The notes below the pieces were generated by a model, which searched no databases, was not told the DNA's origin, and saw nothing but the letters and a program-made list of their open reading frames with translations. Below, in pieces: positions 40,400 to 52,790 of a stretch of DNA of 64,000 nt (positions within the stretch are counted from its first letter, which is position 1; the number at the start of each line of letters is the position of its first letter). The DNA is from Dipteris shenzhenensis (taxonomy: Eukaryota; Polypodiophyta; Polypodiopsida; Gleicheniales): NCBI GenBank assembly GCA_047967505.1, contig CM106541.1, one strand, 5' to 3'. Both the position numbers and the translations under genes were made by a program.

Positions 40400-41750
40400 G
40401 ACTGTGAGAGGAGCAGCCATGGCAACTTCCTATCCCCGTCTAGGGTTATCCTATGAATGTATCTCATGAGGCACAGCTTATTTATGAAGTCATGCATGAG
40501 GGGTTCGAAGATACTCACAAGGAGTGGAAGGAGCCTGCTCCTACAGTTGGTATTACTATTGACCAGAGTTGCCGTGATTATCTTTTCCCTTGGATGTATG
40601 CCAGTTGACCAGAATTACTATTGACCAGAATTGCCGTGATTATCTTTTTCCTTGGATGTATGCCAGTTGCTGCAGATGTGGGGAATTGGATGACATACAC
40701 TTTGGGTGGATTCTTTGTTCAGAAGGTCCATTATGCAACCCAGGTTTTTTTTGAAGTAATAATGACAAATGGAGTTCAATAAACAATGTTCTAGAGCATT
40801 CTCCCCTCCACTATCGGCAACAAATGGTGCACGTATTGCCTTGGTCTCCCACACGAGACTATCCTTCGATTCGGCACCGTTGTCCTGTTTGGGTTGAAGT
40901 GGTGGATTTGCCTCAATGCTTGGAAAAATTGTTGCCCAAAATTGCAGCTTCATTGGAAAAGGTGGTGTGTCCACGGAGGTAGAATGGGAACTCATATATA
41001 TTTTGCATCTTGTGGGACACGGATGTTCCCACACCAGAATGATATTCTATCACACAGTGAATAATGTGGCAATGGGAGCGTGCTTCGAATGAAGAAAATT
41101 TGGTCATACATACACTTTGGGTGGATTCTTCATTCAGAAGGCGCATTATGCAACCTTTTTTTTTCTTGGAAGTAATAATGATAGATGGACTTCATAAACT
41201 AGTGCTTCTAGAGCATTCTCCCCTCTACTATCTGCAACAGGTGGTGCGCGTATTGCCTTGGTCTCCCACATAAGACTATCCTTCGATTCGGCACCGCTGT
41301 CCAGTTATTTCCCTCAATGCCTGAAATAACTATTGCCAAAAATTGCAGCTCCATGGAAAAGTTGGTGTGCCCACCGAGGTAGAATGGGAACTCAATTAGA
41401 TTTTACATCTTGTGGCACACGGATATCCCCATGCTAGAATCATATTCTATCACACGGTGAATAATGTGGCAATGGGTTGTGCATTCTACAAGTTTAAATG
41501 GGTTTTTTTTGCAAGGGCTTGTTTGGTCACATGGCTTCACAATGCCCCTTGGCTTTACATAAGATGTCTCCTGATGCTATGCTTGCCTCTGTGCCAAATA
41601 AGGGATGCACCGAGTACCTATGGGATAAAAAACAAAACCATTAAGCCTGTTCTTGTGGTCAAGGATAAAAGAACGGCTAAGGTTCTTCTTGCCTGCAATG
41701 ATGATTCTCAACTGCCCCCTGCAACTCAAGCAAAAGTCTGATTTGCACAT
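40400..41750 (+). pseudogene. LINE M ORF1-like relic with internal duplications
   Basis: The repeated block VDLPQCLEKLLPKIAASLEK ... FCILWDTDVPTPE resembles the nucleic-acid-binding N-terminal domain (DUF4283-like) of plant LINE ORF1 and also matches the minus-strand relic near 57.9 kb (VEVVDLPFHCKLALHYVAEA, CVLWNTNRPTP). The block is present twice, about 415 bp apart (40693-41079 and 41108-41478). A 62-bp direct repeat lies upstream (40552 and 40614). The C-terminal part reads KPVLVVKDKRTAKVLLACND. Confidence 0.55.
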
Positions 41751-42239
41751 AATTGTAAACCTGTCCATATGCTGCCAAAACTACAGTGTTTGACATAAGG
41801 ATGTACAAGGGTTGGGTAAGTTGCACAAATGGAAGATTTCATGGGCATATGTCAGCCTTATATAGTGGCCTTGCAGGAGCATAACCAGCGTGGTTATGCA
41901 GGCCAGATAGGGCACTTTGCCATTATGACATTTTTTATGCTAGTGAAAACTCCTCCTCTAGAGTTGTGCTTCTTATGAAACATGATCTTCAGCCAATTAT
42001 GGCTTTATGCAACGTCTTGTGCGGGGAGAGATATTTGAATTTGGTCTATGCTTCTCAATCCTCTTATCATAGAGTTTCTAGCGGATATGCTAAATTGTCC
42101 TTGGAGGTAAAATGTCTTTTTATGTGGGATTTACTAACGTGCCTCTGGATTGGGGTTTAGTGAACCAACTAGGGTTGCTCCTTTAGTTGAAGTATTGGGT
42201 GTGGGTCTTGTTCAACCCTAAAGGCCGAAGGGGAGGTGG

Positions 42240-42545
42240 AAACTCCCTCACAAGCTCCCTCGGTGGCCCTTTCTTCCCCGCCCTCTACCCCCGCCCTTTC
42301 CCCCCCGCCACCTCAGCCCCTACCCTCGCCCCTTCTCTCTACCACCCCGCCCCCTACCTCCGCCTCCTAACTCTACCCCCTTTCTTCTCCCTCCTCCCCC
42401 GCCCCCCCTTCCTCCTCCTCCCTCCTCTCCTCTCCCACCCCTTCAGCCCCTCTGCCTCTCCCCTCCCCTCCTCCTTCATCCCCTCTCCTCCCTTCCATCC
42501 CCCCCCCCCCCCCGCCTTCTTCCACGTCTCTGTCTCGCCCCTCAT
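42240..42545 (+). promoter_or_regulatory. Pyrimidine-rich 5' UTR of LINE G
   Basis: Almost G-free C/T stretch before ORF1, matching those of copies C and E in position and composition. Confidence 0.5.
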
Positions 42546-43518
42546 CTTCTTATTTATCCTAGGCATTTTTTCAGTCGGAGGGAGCTCATTAGTGTTCGAG
42601 TCGGCCTTTCCACCCTGATTGACGATGGCTCTGCTGCCTTCAGCCAATCCTCCCCTGCTTCCACGCCGGCCACGAAAACCATTACCTTTTCAAAAGATGA
42701 GTTGCAGCAGCTCAAAAAAGATACGAAGGAAGAGAGCTTGACATCGCTCTTTGCTCGCATCCATGGGTCCCACCCTTCCAGGTTATAGGCCAGGGACTGA
42801 ATGCTCGCCGCTCTACCTAGAGACCTCGCAGGGCACCTCACAGATGTTCGTATGCTTGGGCGAGGTTTCTTCGAGATTGTTTTTTGTTCTTCGGAGGTAG
42901 CAGGTATAGTGGTTTAGGCTAGCCCGTTAGCACTGAGCTCGAGGAGGTTTTTTTTAAACCCCTTTTTCATTGGAGTTTGATCCTGTTGAGGAGGACAGCC
43001 AGATGACGTCACTCTTCATCAGATTTCCCGGCCTTCCTTAGGTGTACCATCGACTTCTACATTCCATTGGTTGGGGTGGTTACTAAGATCCCCCTCTCCC
43101 TGAGATGCCTTCTTCAAGAGCAATGAGGTACCGTGTGTTAGGGTCATTGTCTCTGACCCTAACATCTCGGATGACCACATTATGCTTCAGCGTCTAGATG
43201 GCTCCTTCTTCAGACAGAGAGTCGAGATTGCAGGGAGATAGGATCAATGTAGGATTTGCAGGACCCTTGGGCACTTTGCTAGAGATTGCCCAAGGAAAAG
43301 AAAGAATAAAAGACCTAAAAGATCCATGGGTGCACCTCATAGCTTCACCCGACCTGGACCTTCCTCACGACAGCTCCTATTGCTTCACGCGCTGCTAGAC
43401 CTTCGACTTCACATCCAGGACCGTCAGCCTCTCGTCCTGGTACTTCTACAGCACAACCAGGACCATTAGTCTCTCATCTTGGTACTTAAGCGCAGATAGG
43501 ACAGTCAGCACGTCCTGT

Positions 43519-43866
43519 TTGTGCCTGTCAGAGTTCGGGAGCCAGTTCCACCTCAAGCTACCACTGATGGCACCACGGACCCGTCTCTTGGCAAGAGACA
43601 TTCCTGTCTTGGTTCCACATGCAGATGAGACTACTCTTGCCCCTTCAGGTGTTCATGTACATGAGTGCTCACCTAGGGAGATCTTCTTGGCAAAGACCCG
43701 TGCCTTACTTGAGAACAATGCCAAAGTCGTGGCTGAGGTCATGCAGCATGCTGAGTTCTTGCAGCACCCCCCTCCCTCTCGTGCACGTCTATCTACATCT
43801 GACAGAGATAAGGGGGTTATTGGTTCCATTTCTCCTTCTGCAGGGCTCCTTCGCACTCCTGGCTAG
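43519..43866 (+). pseudogene. LINE G ORF1 C-terminal frame
   Basis: Open frame of 115 codons with LARDIPVLVPHADETTLAPS and REIFLAKTRALLENNAKVVA, the ORF1 C-terminus of this L1 family, ending with a stop just where the internal deletion joins RT. Confidence 0.6.
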
Positions 43867-46330
43867 AGTGGTTATTTGGCGACACTTACCTGGGTTGGTG
43901 ACAGGGGATATCATTGTCTCACTTGATGCACCTTTCACCAACGTAGAATTCAGGACTGCTCTCTCTACCTTTCACAAGGGCAAGTGTCCTGGTTCATATG
44001 GACTTACCCCCTTATTTTTTATTACTTTTTGGGATCAAATTGGGGATCACATTACCTCAGCCTTGCAGGGTGTATGGGACTCGGGTGAGATGCCAGACTC
44101 ACTTACGGAGGGCCTCATTCATTTGATTCCGAAAGGGGGTTCCAGGAATTTAGTGTCTCAGTGGAGACCGATTACCTTGTACGCAGACGGGTTTTGTGCG
44201 TGGAAGGATCATCTTTGATAACATCTTCTCATTTTGGGAGGCTTCGGATTGGGCCATGCATAATGGCCACAGGTTGGCCATTCTACTCTTGGACTTTGAG
44301 AAAGCTTATGACAGGGTAGGCTGGGGCTTTCTGGAAGTCACACTTACTTGCTTTGGTTTCTCAGATGCATGGATTAGAGGGGTGTCAACCCTTTAAAGAC
44401 AGCCCACAGCCAGGTTCTTATTGGTGGGGTCAGGGGGAACAGTTTTGAGATTACCAGATCAGTCTGTCAGGGATGCCCCTTAGCCCCTTTCTATTCCTTT
44501 TTGTGGCTGAGGCTATGAGCTATTACATTAGAGCCCAAGCTGGTATTGTAGGGCTTAGGCTTCCTCTGAGGCAGGAGGATGAGCTCTTAGACAGTGAGTT
44601 AGCAGATGATATGGCTGTTTTTTTGGATGCCACTCCACAGACATTGACTTCATTCAGGACGGCATTGGATTTGTTTTGTATTGCGGTAGGTGCACACATT
44701 AATTGGAACAAATCCAATGGCTTTTGGATCAGTGATGAGGACACTCCAGACTGAGGGAATGACATAGGGTTCACTTGGATTCAGAGGGGAGTCTCTTTCA
44801 GATATCTCGGATGCTAGGTTGTGGGGTGGGCATCTCTCCAGTACTGCAGTTTGCTCCCGTGTTGGAGACTATTAGGAGGAAACTCATCTTTTGGAGTTCA
44901 GCTAGACTTGACCTTGCATCCAGAGTTGTGGTCGTGAACCAGGTATTATTGCCCACTGCCTGGTTCGTTTGCTCATGGTGGTGCAGATCTAGAGGTTGTA
45001 TCGCTCAGCTCATGAGACCTATCAGTAAATTCCTATGGAGCGATTTAGATGGCACCTCAGATGTTGTAGCCAGGCTTGGAAGACCCTCATTCTCCCCACA
45101 GGAGGAGGTCCCAATATTATTGACCCGAACTTGCGGTGTATGGCCTTGCTCTGCAAGTTCGTAGTACGTGGATTGATGCTTGGACAGGAGCCTTGGAATT
45201 TTTTTTTCTCACACAACATTCATTCTTGTACCCCATCTCATGGGGGAGATTGGATGGACAGCAGCACATGGATCATACTTCAGCTCATCTCAAATCTCCC
45301 CCTTCCCCTCTCATGGCTGCTATTCTGAAAGCTTGGGGCTGCTTCAGAGACACTCTTCGCAGAGTTTCACCCATCTCTCGTGAAGGAATTCACATGCAGC
45401 CAGTCATGTGGAATGACTCGATTTTGGATGACCATGGCAGGCCACTTGGAGTGTCACATTATATGTAGTGGTCTAGATGGGAGAGGGGACCTGCTTCTAC
45501 AGTAGTTGCCTGGCAGGCCTTTATGAGACTTCCAGAGAATCAGAGACTTATAGCAGTTGGCCACCTCAGAGGGAGTGCAGTCAGGATATAACAAATACAG
45601 GCAGCCGTTCTGCCAAAGTGGATTGACACACATGACATGCCAATCACAGAGTCCACTTGGTGGGAAGCGTTCTCAGGGACAGGCATTCCGTTACAGATTA
45701 TTGCCCTGCAGGATGCACATAAGGATACCCTAGTCTTTGATGTTTAGTCGGGAGACAGACTTATCGGAATTTTTTGATGATATTCTTTTGGAGGTTGCCT
45801 TTCAGCCTGTCAGGATTGCAGGTTTCATGGAGTGGGGCAGGGACTCACAGTGATATCTTGACCCCGATCCTCTTCTCCTTGCACTGGGGTCTTGGAGACT
45901 GTGGTTATATGGTGGTTCCCCTATTAGGTTCTTGCAGTGGGACCCAGGGGAGTGGGAATGGATTGATGAGGGGCACTGATAGAAGAGCTTCCCCTTCTTT
46001 CGCTTTACTGTTAGAAATGGCCGCAGGTTTTAGCTCAGCGGTAGAGGTTGGAGGCCCTCCAGAGCACCTCATTGGGATAGTTTTCAGATTTCCACAGTTG
46101 TGCGGAAAACTTTTGGCGTAGGCTCTGGAAATCCCTCAGGAATCGAAAGATCACTCTTCTCTTTTGGCTTTCTATTCATGGAGGGATTGCAATGAACCCG
46201 TGGAGATCTAGGTTCGGGGCTCACCCTACTTGTCCTCATTATTACATTGTAGTTGAGTCAGTACAGCATTGCCTTTGGGAGTGCAAATAGGCGAGGACGA
46301 TCTGGAAAGGTGTTGCTAGGATTTTCACTA
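43867..46330 (+). pseudogene. LINE G ORF2 remnant (RT and zinc-binding)
   Basis: The RT part starts GLVTGDIIVSLDAPFTN, continues [14 protein letters not shown], then after the second deletion [32 protein letters not shown] and ELADDMAVFLDATPQ. Post-RT blocks are [38 protein letters not shown] and the zinc-binding [19 protein letters not shown]. At least eight frameshifts or stops. Confidence 0.75.
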
Positions 46331-47456
46331 TCTTTCATACAGCACCTTTCTATATGACTTGGGGTTCAGTGGCTTGGTTATCTGTTACTGGCCCTCAGGT
46401 GTTTTTTGAGGGACATGATCGAGATCCAGCTCTCATTGTATGGCGACACTCAGTGGAGTCTTGTTCCCTCCAGGATGTTCCCTTCAGTCTTTTCAGAGGA
46501 GCTGCTTATGCCTCAATAGACACATCTTGGGAGATTCTGACTAGCATTGCAGCTTGGCATATTTGGAGAGCCAGGTGTACAAAGGCTATGGAGAGTATCT
46601 AGGTTCACCCTTCCTAGGCTATGGCCAGTATTTGGACTGACATAGTACACACTCTGATGGCCATATGGGCGAGCATGCAGGGATCCTCCAGAGCAGCCAC
46701 TGCCAAGAGAGTTACTTTTTTCAGAGTTTGGAGTGGATCTCCTTTCTTCTCTGAGTCTCCCTCAGGGTTGAGGTGGCATTTTCAGCCTCCGCCTTGGTTT
46801 TTTATTAGCTCATTTTGCGCTTTTTTAAACTCATGCATTACATGATATACTCCCTCATTTGAGCTTGCTCTCGTAGTTTTCATTCATACTTAATGAAGTA
46901 ATTTTCTTGAAAAAAAATAAAAATATGGTGATATATGCTATTGCTCCTCTTTCGACACATTATCACCTCGAGGCTGATTATGCTTGGAGAGCTTATGTCA
47001 CCCGCATGTAGCATTTTATTCATGATTATGGCAGAAATTTCATGCGGACTACCATAGAAGATGTTGCTAAAGCCAAAGTTATGTGTCAATAGTTGATAGA
47101 AATTAGTCAATTTTGGGCATTAACCTAGGATGAGGCTGCTTGCTTGTCTTAGGCTACACACTTTCTTCATTGCAATGACCACAGGAAGGTTCAGAAGTGA
47201 GAAACTAAGGCCAGCCATAGGGCTTTCAGAGATAGGGGTTGTTCCTAAAAGGAATTTTTTGAAAATTCGCAGAATAAGAGGCAATCTACCAAGATAAAAA
47301 TTTGGATGGTACTTGGACAGATTCCAGAGCACAACTTCTGAGGCTTGTGTTTCTCACCTTGCTCAATGTTTTGGGCATGTTGATCCTCTACCACAGGATG
47401 TGATGTCGGCTTGGCAAGAACTTATTCTATAATTAACTCCAATTCTATCTCCACAA

Positions 47457-49485
47457 AGACATGAATTCATTCAGGACAGCATTGGATTTGTTTTGCATTG
47501 CAGTAGGTGCACACATTAATTGGAACAAATCCAATCGCTTTTGGATCAGTGATGAGGACACTCCAGTCTGGGGATTGACATAGGATTCAATTGGATTTAG
47601 AGGGGTGTCTCCGTCAGATACCTGGGATGCCAGGTTGGGTTGGGCATCTCGTTCCTATGGAGCGGTTTAGATGGCACCTCAGATGTTGTATCCAGGGTGA
47701 CTTGGGAGACCCTCATTCTCCCCAGAGGAAAAGGGGGTATCAATATTATTGACTCGAGCTTGCAGAGTATGGCCTTGCTCTGCAAGTTTGTAGTATGTGG
47801 ATTGAGGAGCTCTGGAAGGATTTTTTCTCACGTAGCATCCAATCTTGCACACCTTCTCATGGGGGAGATTGGTTGGACAGCAGCAGATGGATCTTTACTT
47901 CAGCCCACCTCAAATCCCCACCTTCCCCTCTCATGGCTGCTATTCTGAAAGCTTGGGGCTGCTTCAGAAATACACTTCGGAGAGTTCCACCCACTTCTTG
48001 TGAAGAGATTCAAAGGCAGCCAATCATGTGGAATGACTCGATTTTGGATCATCATGGTAGGCCACTAGGAGTGTCACATTATATGCAGTGGTCAAGATGG
48101 GAGAGGGGACCTGCCTCTATTGTAGGCGCTTTGCACGCCTTTATGAGACTTCCAGAGGATCAGAGATTTTTATCAGTTGACCACCTCAAAGGGAGTGCAC
48201 TCAGGACATAGCAGATACAGGCAGAAATTCTGCCAGAGTGGATTGACACAGATGACATGCCGCTTACAGAGTCCACTTGGTGGGGAGCGTTCTCAGGGAC
48301 GAGCATTCCGTTACAGGTCATTGCATTGCATGATCACGAGGATACCCTTGTCTTTAATGTTCAGTCGGAAGGTAGACTTATCAGATCTTCTGACGATATT
48401 CTTTTGGAGGTTGCTTTTCAATCTGTCAGGATTGTAGGATTCATGGACTGGGGCAGGGACTCACAATGGTATCTTGACCCTAATCCTATTCTCCTTGCGC
48501 TGGGGTTTTGGAGACTCTAGCTGTATGGTGGTTCCCCTATTAGGTTCTTGCACTGAGAGAAGAGCTTTCCCTTCTTTTGATATACAGTTAGAAATGCTCG
48601 GAGATTTCAGCTTAGCAGTAGAGGTTGGAGGCCCTCCAGAGTGCCACACTGGGATAGTTTTCAAATTTCCGCAGCTGTGCGGAAGAACTTTTGGTGTAGC
48701 CTCTAGAAATCCCTCAGGAATAGAAAGGTCACTCTTTTCTTTTGGCTTTCTATTCATGGAGGGATTGCAGTGGACCTGTGGAGATCCAGGTTCGGGGCTG
48801 ACCCTACTTGTCCTCGTTATCACATGGTAGTTGAGGCAGTACAACATTGCTTTTGGGAGTGCAGGCAGGCGAGGACGATCTAGAAAGGTGTTGCTAGGAG
48901 TTTCAGCATTTTTCATACATCACCTTTCTATATGACGTGGGGCGCAGTGGCTTGGTTATCTGGTGTTCTTCGAGGGACATGATCCAGATCTAGCTCTCAT
49001 TGTACAACGACATTCAGTAGAGTCTTGTTCCCTCCAGCAGGTTCCCCACACTCCTTTCAAAGCTGCTCATGCCTCAGTAGACACGTCTTGGGAGATTTTG
49101 GCTAGCATTGCAGCTTGGCATATTTGGAGAGCCAGGTGTATAGAGGTGATGGAGGTTATCCAGGTTCACCCTTCCCAAACTATGGCCAGTATTTGGACTG
49201 ACACAGTACACACTTTGATGGCCATTTGGGCGAGCATGCAGGGATCCTCCAGAGCAGCCACTGCCAGGAGAGTTACTTTTTTCAGAGTTTGGAGGGGATC
49301 TCGTTTCTTCTCTGAGTTGCCTTTAGGGTTGAGATGGCATTTTCAGCCTCCGCCTTGGTTCTTTATTAGCTCACTTTGAGCTGTTTTTTTCATGCATTGC
49401 ATGATGTACTCCCGCATTTGAGCTTGCTCTCGCAGTTTTCATTCATACTTAATGAAGTAATTTTCTTGAAAAAAAAAATATATAT
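47457..49485 (+). mobile_element. L1-type LINE copy I, 5'-truncated, with target-site duplication
   Basis: Flanked by CTATCTCCACAA at 47445-47456 and 49486-49497. Starts in the RT C-terminal part (equivalent to SFRTALDLFC), has an internal deletion at ~47647 (GGGCATCTC joined to GTTCCTATGGAGCGG), then the region DSILDHHGRPLGVSHYMQWS, ESTWWGAFSGTSIPLQV, the zinc-binding domain and a 3' UTR identical in style to copy G (TTAATGAAGTAATTTTCTTG plus A). Inserted in LINE M. Confidence 0.85.
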
Positions 49486-49575
49486 CTATCTCCACAATAG
49501 GCTACGCAGCTTGAATTTGCATTCACAAAGATGGAGTTGAAAGATTCCATTTGAGCTTGTGGGAAATGGAAAAGG

Positions 49576-50677
49576 TGATGAGGACACTCCGGATTGGGGG
49601 AGGGATATTGGATTCACTTGGGTCCAACGGGGTGTTCCCATCAGGTATTTGGGATGCCACGTTGACTTTGGTATCTCTCCTTCAGAACAATTTGGTCCCG
49701 TGTTGGAGGGCATTAGGAGGAAACTCTTTTTCTGTGACTTAGCATCAAGAGTGGTGATTGTCAACTCAAGTCCTTCTTGCCAGCTTGCTTTATTTGTTCT
49801 TGTTGGAGCCGTGCCAGGGATTGTATCACTCAGCTCAAGAGGCCAATAAGGAATTTTACTTGGAGTGGGCTTGATGGCATGACAAATACTATAGCTAGGG
49901 TGGTGTGGGATACAGTTATATCCCCACTCGGGAAGGGGGTCTTAACATTATCTGGACTTGCAGTGTAGAGCCTTACTCTGCAAGGTGGTGGTGAGGGGAC
50001 TTTTGCCGGCCACTTGGCACTTCGCACTATATGCAATGGTCTAGGTGGGAGAGGGGCCTCGCCTCTTCTGTGGACTCTTGGAAAGCATTGAGAAAGCTAC
50101 CAAAAGGTATTAGAAGTTAACTTTGGTGAGTCACCTCAGGGGGAGTACATGGTCGATCCAACAGATTGATGCACCCATATGAGTGGAGTGGTTGGAGACA
50201 AATGATATGCCTATCAATTGCTCTACTTGGATGAGGGATTTTTCGAGAGTGGACAGTCCTCTGCAGGTTATTTCCCTTCGATGTGTAGGTGAGGATGCCC
50301 TTGTATTTGATGTCCACTCAGAAGGCACGCTATTCAGATCCACAGAGGACATTTTGCTGGAGTCTCCTTTTCATCCTGTGAGGATCTTAGGTTTTGTGGA
50401 GCATGGTTTAGGCTCATAGTGGTACCTTGATCTTGACGCGCTTCCTATTGTCCTGGGTTCATGGAGATTGTGGCTCTATGGAGATGTCCCCATAAAGTTC
50501 TTACAGTGGGATCCGAGGGAGTGCAAGTATATTGATGAGGAGCACCAAGAGAAGAGCCTCCCCTTCTTTCTTTATACTGTTAGTAATGCCAAGAGATTCT
50601 ATCTCAGCTGCACAGGTTAGAGGCCTTCTAGATCCACTCATTGGAAGAATTTTCAGATATCTCTAGATTTGCATAGG
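49576..50677 (+). mobile_element. L1-type LINE copy J fragment, both ends truncated
   Basis: Begins GDEDTPDWGRDIGFTWVQRG and continues through DLASRVVIVN, NFTWSGLDGMTN and STWMRDFSRVDSPLQVI to FQISLDLHR at 50676. It stops at the T-run of minus-strand copy K. A deletion near 50004 removes the segment before [12 protein letters not shown]. No poly(A). Confidence 0.75.
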
Positions 50678-52790
50678 TTTTTTTTTTTTTTTTTTCAAAA
50701 AATTACTTCTACCAAGTAGGAAAGAAAACCGCAGAATAAGCTCAATGCGAAAGTACATCATGTCAAAAAAAAAAACATGAGAGAGACCAAAGCTCAAAAG
50801 AGCTAGCAAATAACCAGGGATTTGAGGCTGAAAATGCCTATTCAACCCTGAGACAGAATCAGAGATGAAAGGAGATCCCCTCCAAACTCTGAAGAAAGTT
50901 CCTCCTAGCAGAGGCCGCTCTCAATGACCCCTGCATACTCGCCCAAATGGCCATCAAGGTATATTGGCCAATGTTTGAGAGGGGTGAACCTGGGATCCAT
51001 CCAATGCCCTTGTACATCTGACTCTACTAAGTGTTGGCGAACCGAAAAAGCCCCTTCTGAATCATGTCCCTCGAAAAAAACCTGGGGCCCGGTAAGAGAA
51101 AGCCAAGCCACTAAACCCGAGGTCATGAAGAAGTGTGAAGTATGGAAAATACATAATATTCTCGCAACACCCTTCCAGATCATCCTCGCCTGTCTACACC
51201 GCCAAAGACAATCCTGAACTGTCTCAATCGCAGAATGGCAACGAGGACATGTAGGGTTATCCCCGAACCTAGATCTCCACAGGTTTATCGCAATCTTTCC
51301 ACGAATAGAAAGTCAAAAGAAGAGAGTGATTTTTCTATTCCTGGGGACTTGCAAAGTCTCCTCCAAAAGTTTTTCTACACATCTATAGAAATGTGAAAGC
51401 TGTCCCAATGGGGAGATCTAGAGGGACTCCAACCTCTACAACTAAGCTGAAATCTCTTGGCACTTCTAATCGTGTAACGAAAGAAGGGGATGCTCTTCTC
51501 TCGGTGCCCATCATCAATCCACTCCCACTCTCCAGGGTCCCACTGTAAACATCTGATAGGGATACCTCCATAAAGCCAAAGTCTCCATGAACCCAGAGCC
51601 AAAAGAAAATGGTCAGGATCTAGGTACCACTATGAATCTTTGCCCTGCTCCATAAAAGCTACAACCCAGACTGGCTGGAAGGGAATCTCCTGAAGGATAT
51701 CATCAGAAGACATATGTAGCCTCCCTCCAAATTGAACATTAAAAACAAGGGCATCCTCATGTGCATCCCGCAAAGCAATAACATCAATAAGAATACCTCT
51801 CCCAGTGAAAGCACCCAACCAAGTGGAGTCCGTAAGGGGCATATCATCGATATCCATCCACTCCACCAGAATGGCAGCATCAATCTACTGAATCCTCCCT
51901 GCACTTCTTTTGAGATGACCAACTGATTAAACTCTCTGATCCTCTGGAAGCTTCCTAAAAGCTTTCCAAGATCCAAAAGTGGATGCAGGGCCTCTCTCCC
52001 ATCTGGACCACTGCTTATTTTACGAAGTGCCTAGTGGTTTGCCACGCTTGTCAAGTATGCTTTCATTCCACATAATGGGCTGCCTATCAATTTCTTCACG
52101 AGAGGAGGGTGGCACCCTCCAAAGTGTACTTCTGAAGCTATCCTAAGCTTTCAAAATGGCAGCCATAAGAGGAGAGGAGGGAGGTGTGAGCGTGGTTGAA
52201 GTGCGACGATGTGACGGCGGGCGATGCGACGATGCGATAGAAATTTGGATGGTGTGGTGGGTGATGCGACAACGATGGTGATGCAAAAATTTAGATGCTG
52301 TGGTAAAGATAGAAATTTGGATGTTGTGGTGGGCGATGCCATGATGCGACAGCGGGCAAAATGAAAAAATCCTTCCAAGGCTCTTGTCCAAGCATCAATC
52401 CTCTAACCACTATCTTACAGAGCAGGGCCCTGCACTACAAGTCAGGGTCGATGATATTAAGACCCCCTTTCTCAGTGGGGAGTATGAGGGTCTCCCAAGC
52501 CACCTTGGCTATGGCATCTGTTGTCCCATCAAGTCCGCTCCACAAAAAGTTTCTGATAGGTCTCTTGAGCTGACTGATACTTTCCATCGAGCGGCACCAA
52601 CATGAGCAAAGAAACAAAGCAGTGGCCAATAATACCTGGTTGACCACCACAACCCTAGATGCCAAGTCTAGTTTGGTTGAGCTGCAGAAAAGGAGTTCCC
52701 TCCTTATGCTTTCCAGCACGAGAAATTTGATGTGCAAGAGAGATGCCCACACCTACCTGGCATCCCAAATACTTGACAGAAACACCCCTC
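50678..52790 (-). mobile_element. L1-type LINE copy K, minus strand, 5'-truncated
   Basis: Poly(A) seen as a T run at 50678-50695. Read leftwards it covers QRGVSVKYLGCQVGVGISLA (52790), [39 protein letters not shown], the region MEWMDIDDMPLTDSTWLGAF, FWLYGG-type blocks and the degraded zinc-binding domain to the 3' UTR. A GATG-rich insert replaces part of it at ~52180-52363. The 5' truncation point coincides with the truncated start of the non-L1 LINE. Confidence 0.8.
52180..52363. repeat. GATG/GCGATGCGAC-rich degenerate tandem repeat in LINE K
   Basis: Repeats of GCGATGCGAC, GAAATTTGGATG and GTGGTGGGCGATG. The LINE segment normally found here (encoding CTPSHGGDWMDSSRWIFTSA in other copies) is missing. 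Confidence 0.65.

Larger units (their letters stand above)
42235..46920 (+). mobile_element. L1-type LINE copy G, 5' end present, internal deletions
   Basis: CT-rich 5' UTR (42240-42545), ORF1 with frameshifts (to ~43860, zinc knuckle [16 protein letters not shown] near 43257-43305), then a deletion removing the whole endonuclease and linker so that ORF1 joins RT at ~43866. A second deletion at ~44180 removes the ILAKAI...LIHDTQ part of RT. RT keeps [36 protein letters not shown] and ADDMAVFLDATPQ. The 3' UTR ends TTAATGAAGTAATTTTCTTG plus A-tail (46908-46920). Inserted into LINE M. Confidence 0.82.
40373..49575 (+). mobile_element. Old LINE 'M' of a second family, nested host for three L1 insertions
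   Basis: Pieces on the + strand: ORF1-like 40400-41750, endonuclease-like ~41800-42230, EN-RT linker 46921-47456 (KASHRAFRDRG, then FFENSQNKRQSTKIK), and the start of RT 49498-49575 (LEFAFTKMELKDS, ACGKWK). L1 copies G, I and J separate these pieces. The order ORF1-EN-linker-RT start is that of a single LINE once the insertions are removed. Stops and frameshifts are abundant, so it is the oldest layer here. RT and 3' end were not found. Confidence 0.55.

Noticed and set aside
52622-52789. Start of the 1,074-codon frame as an N-terminal extension of LINE H
   Set aside because: This part is antisense to LINE K RT coding sequence and matches no LINE domain.
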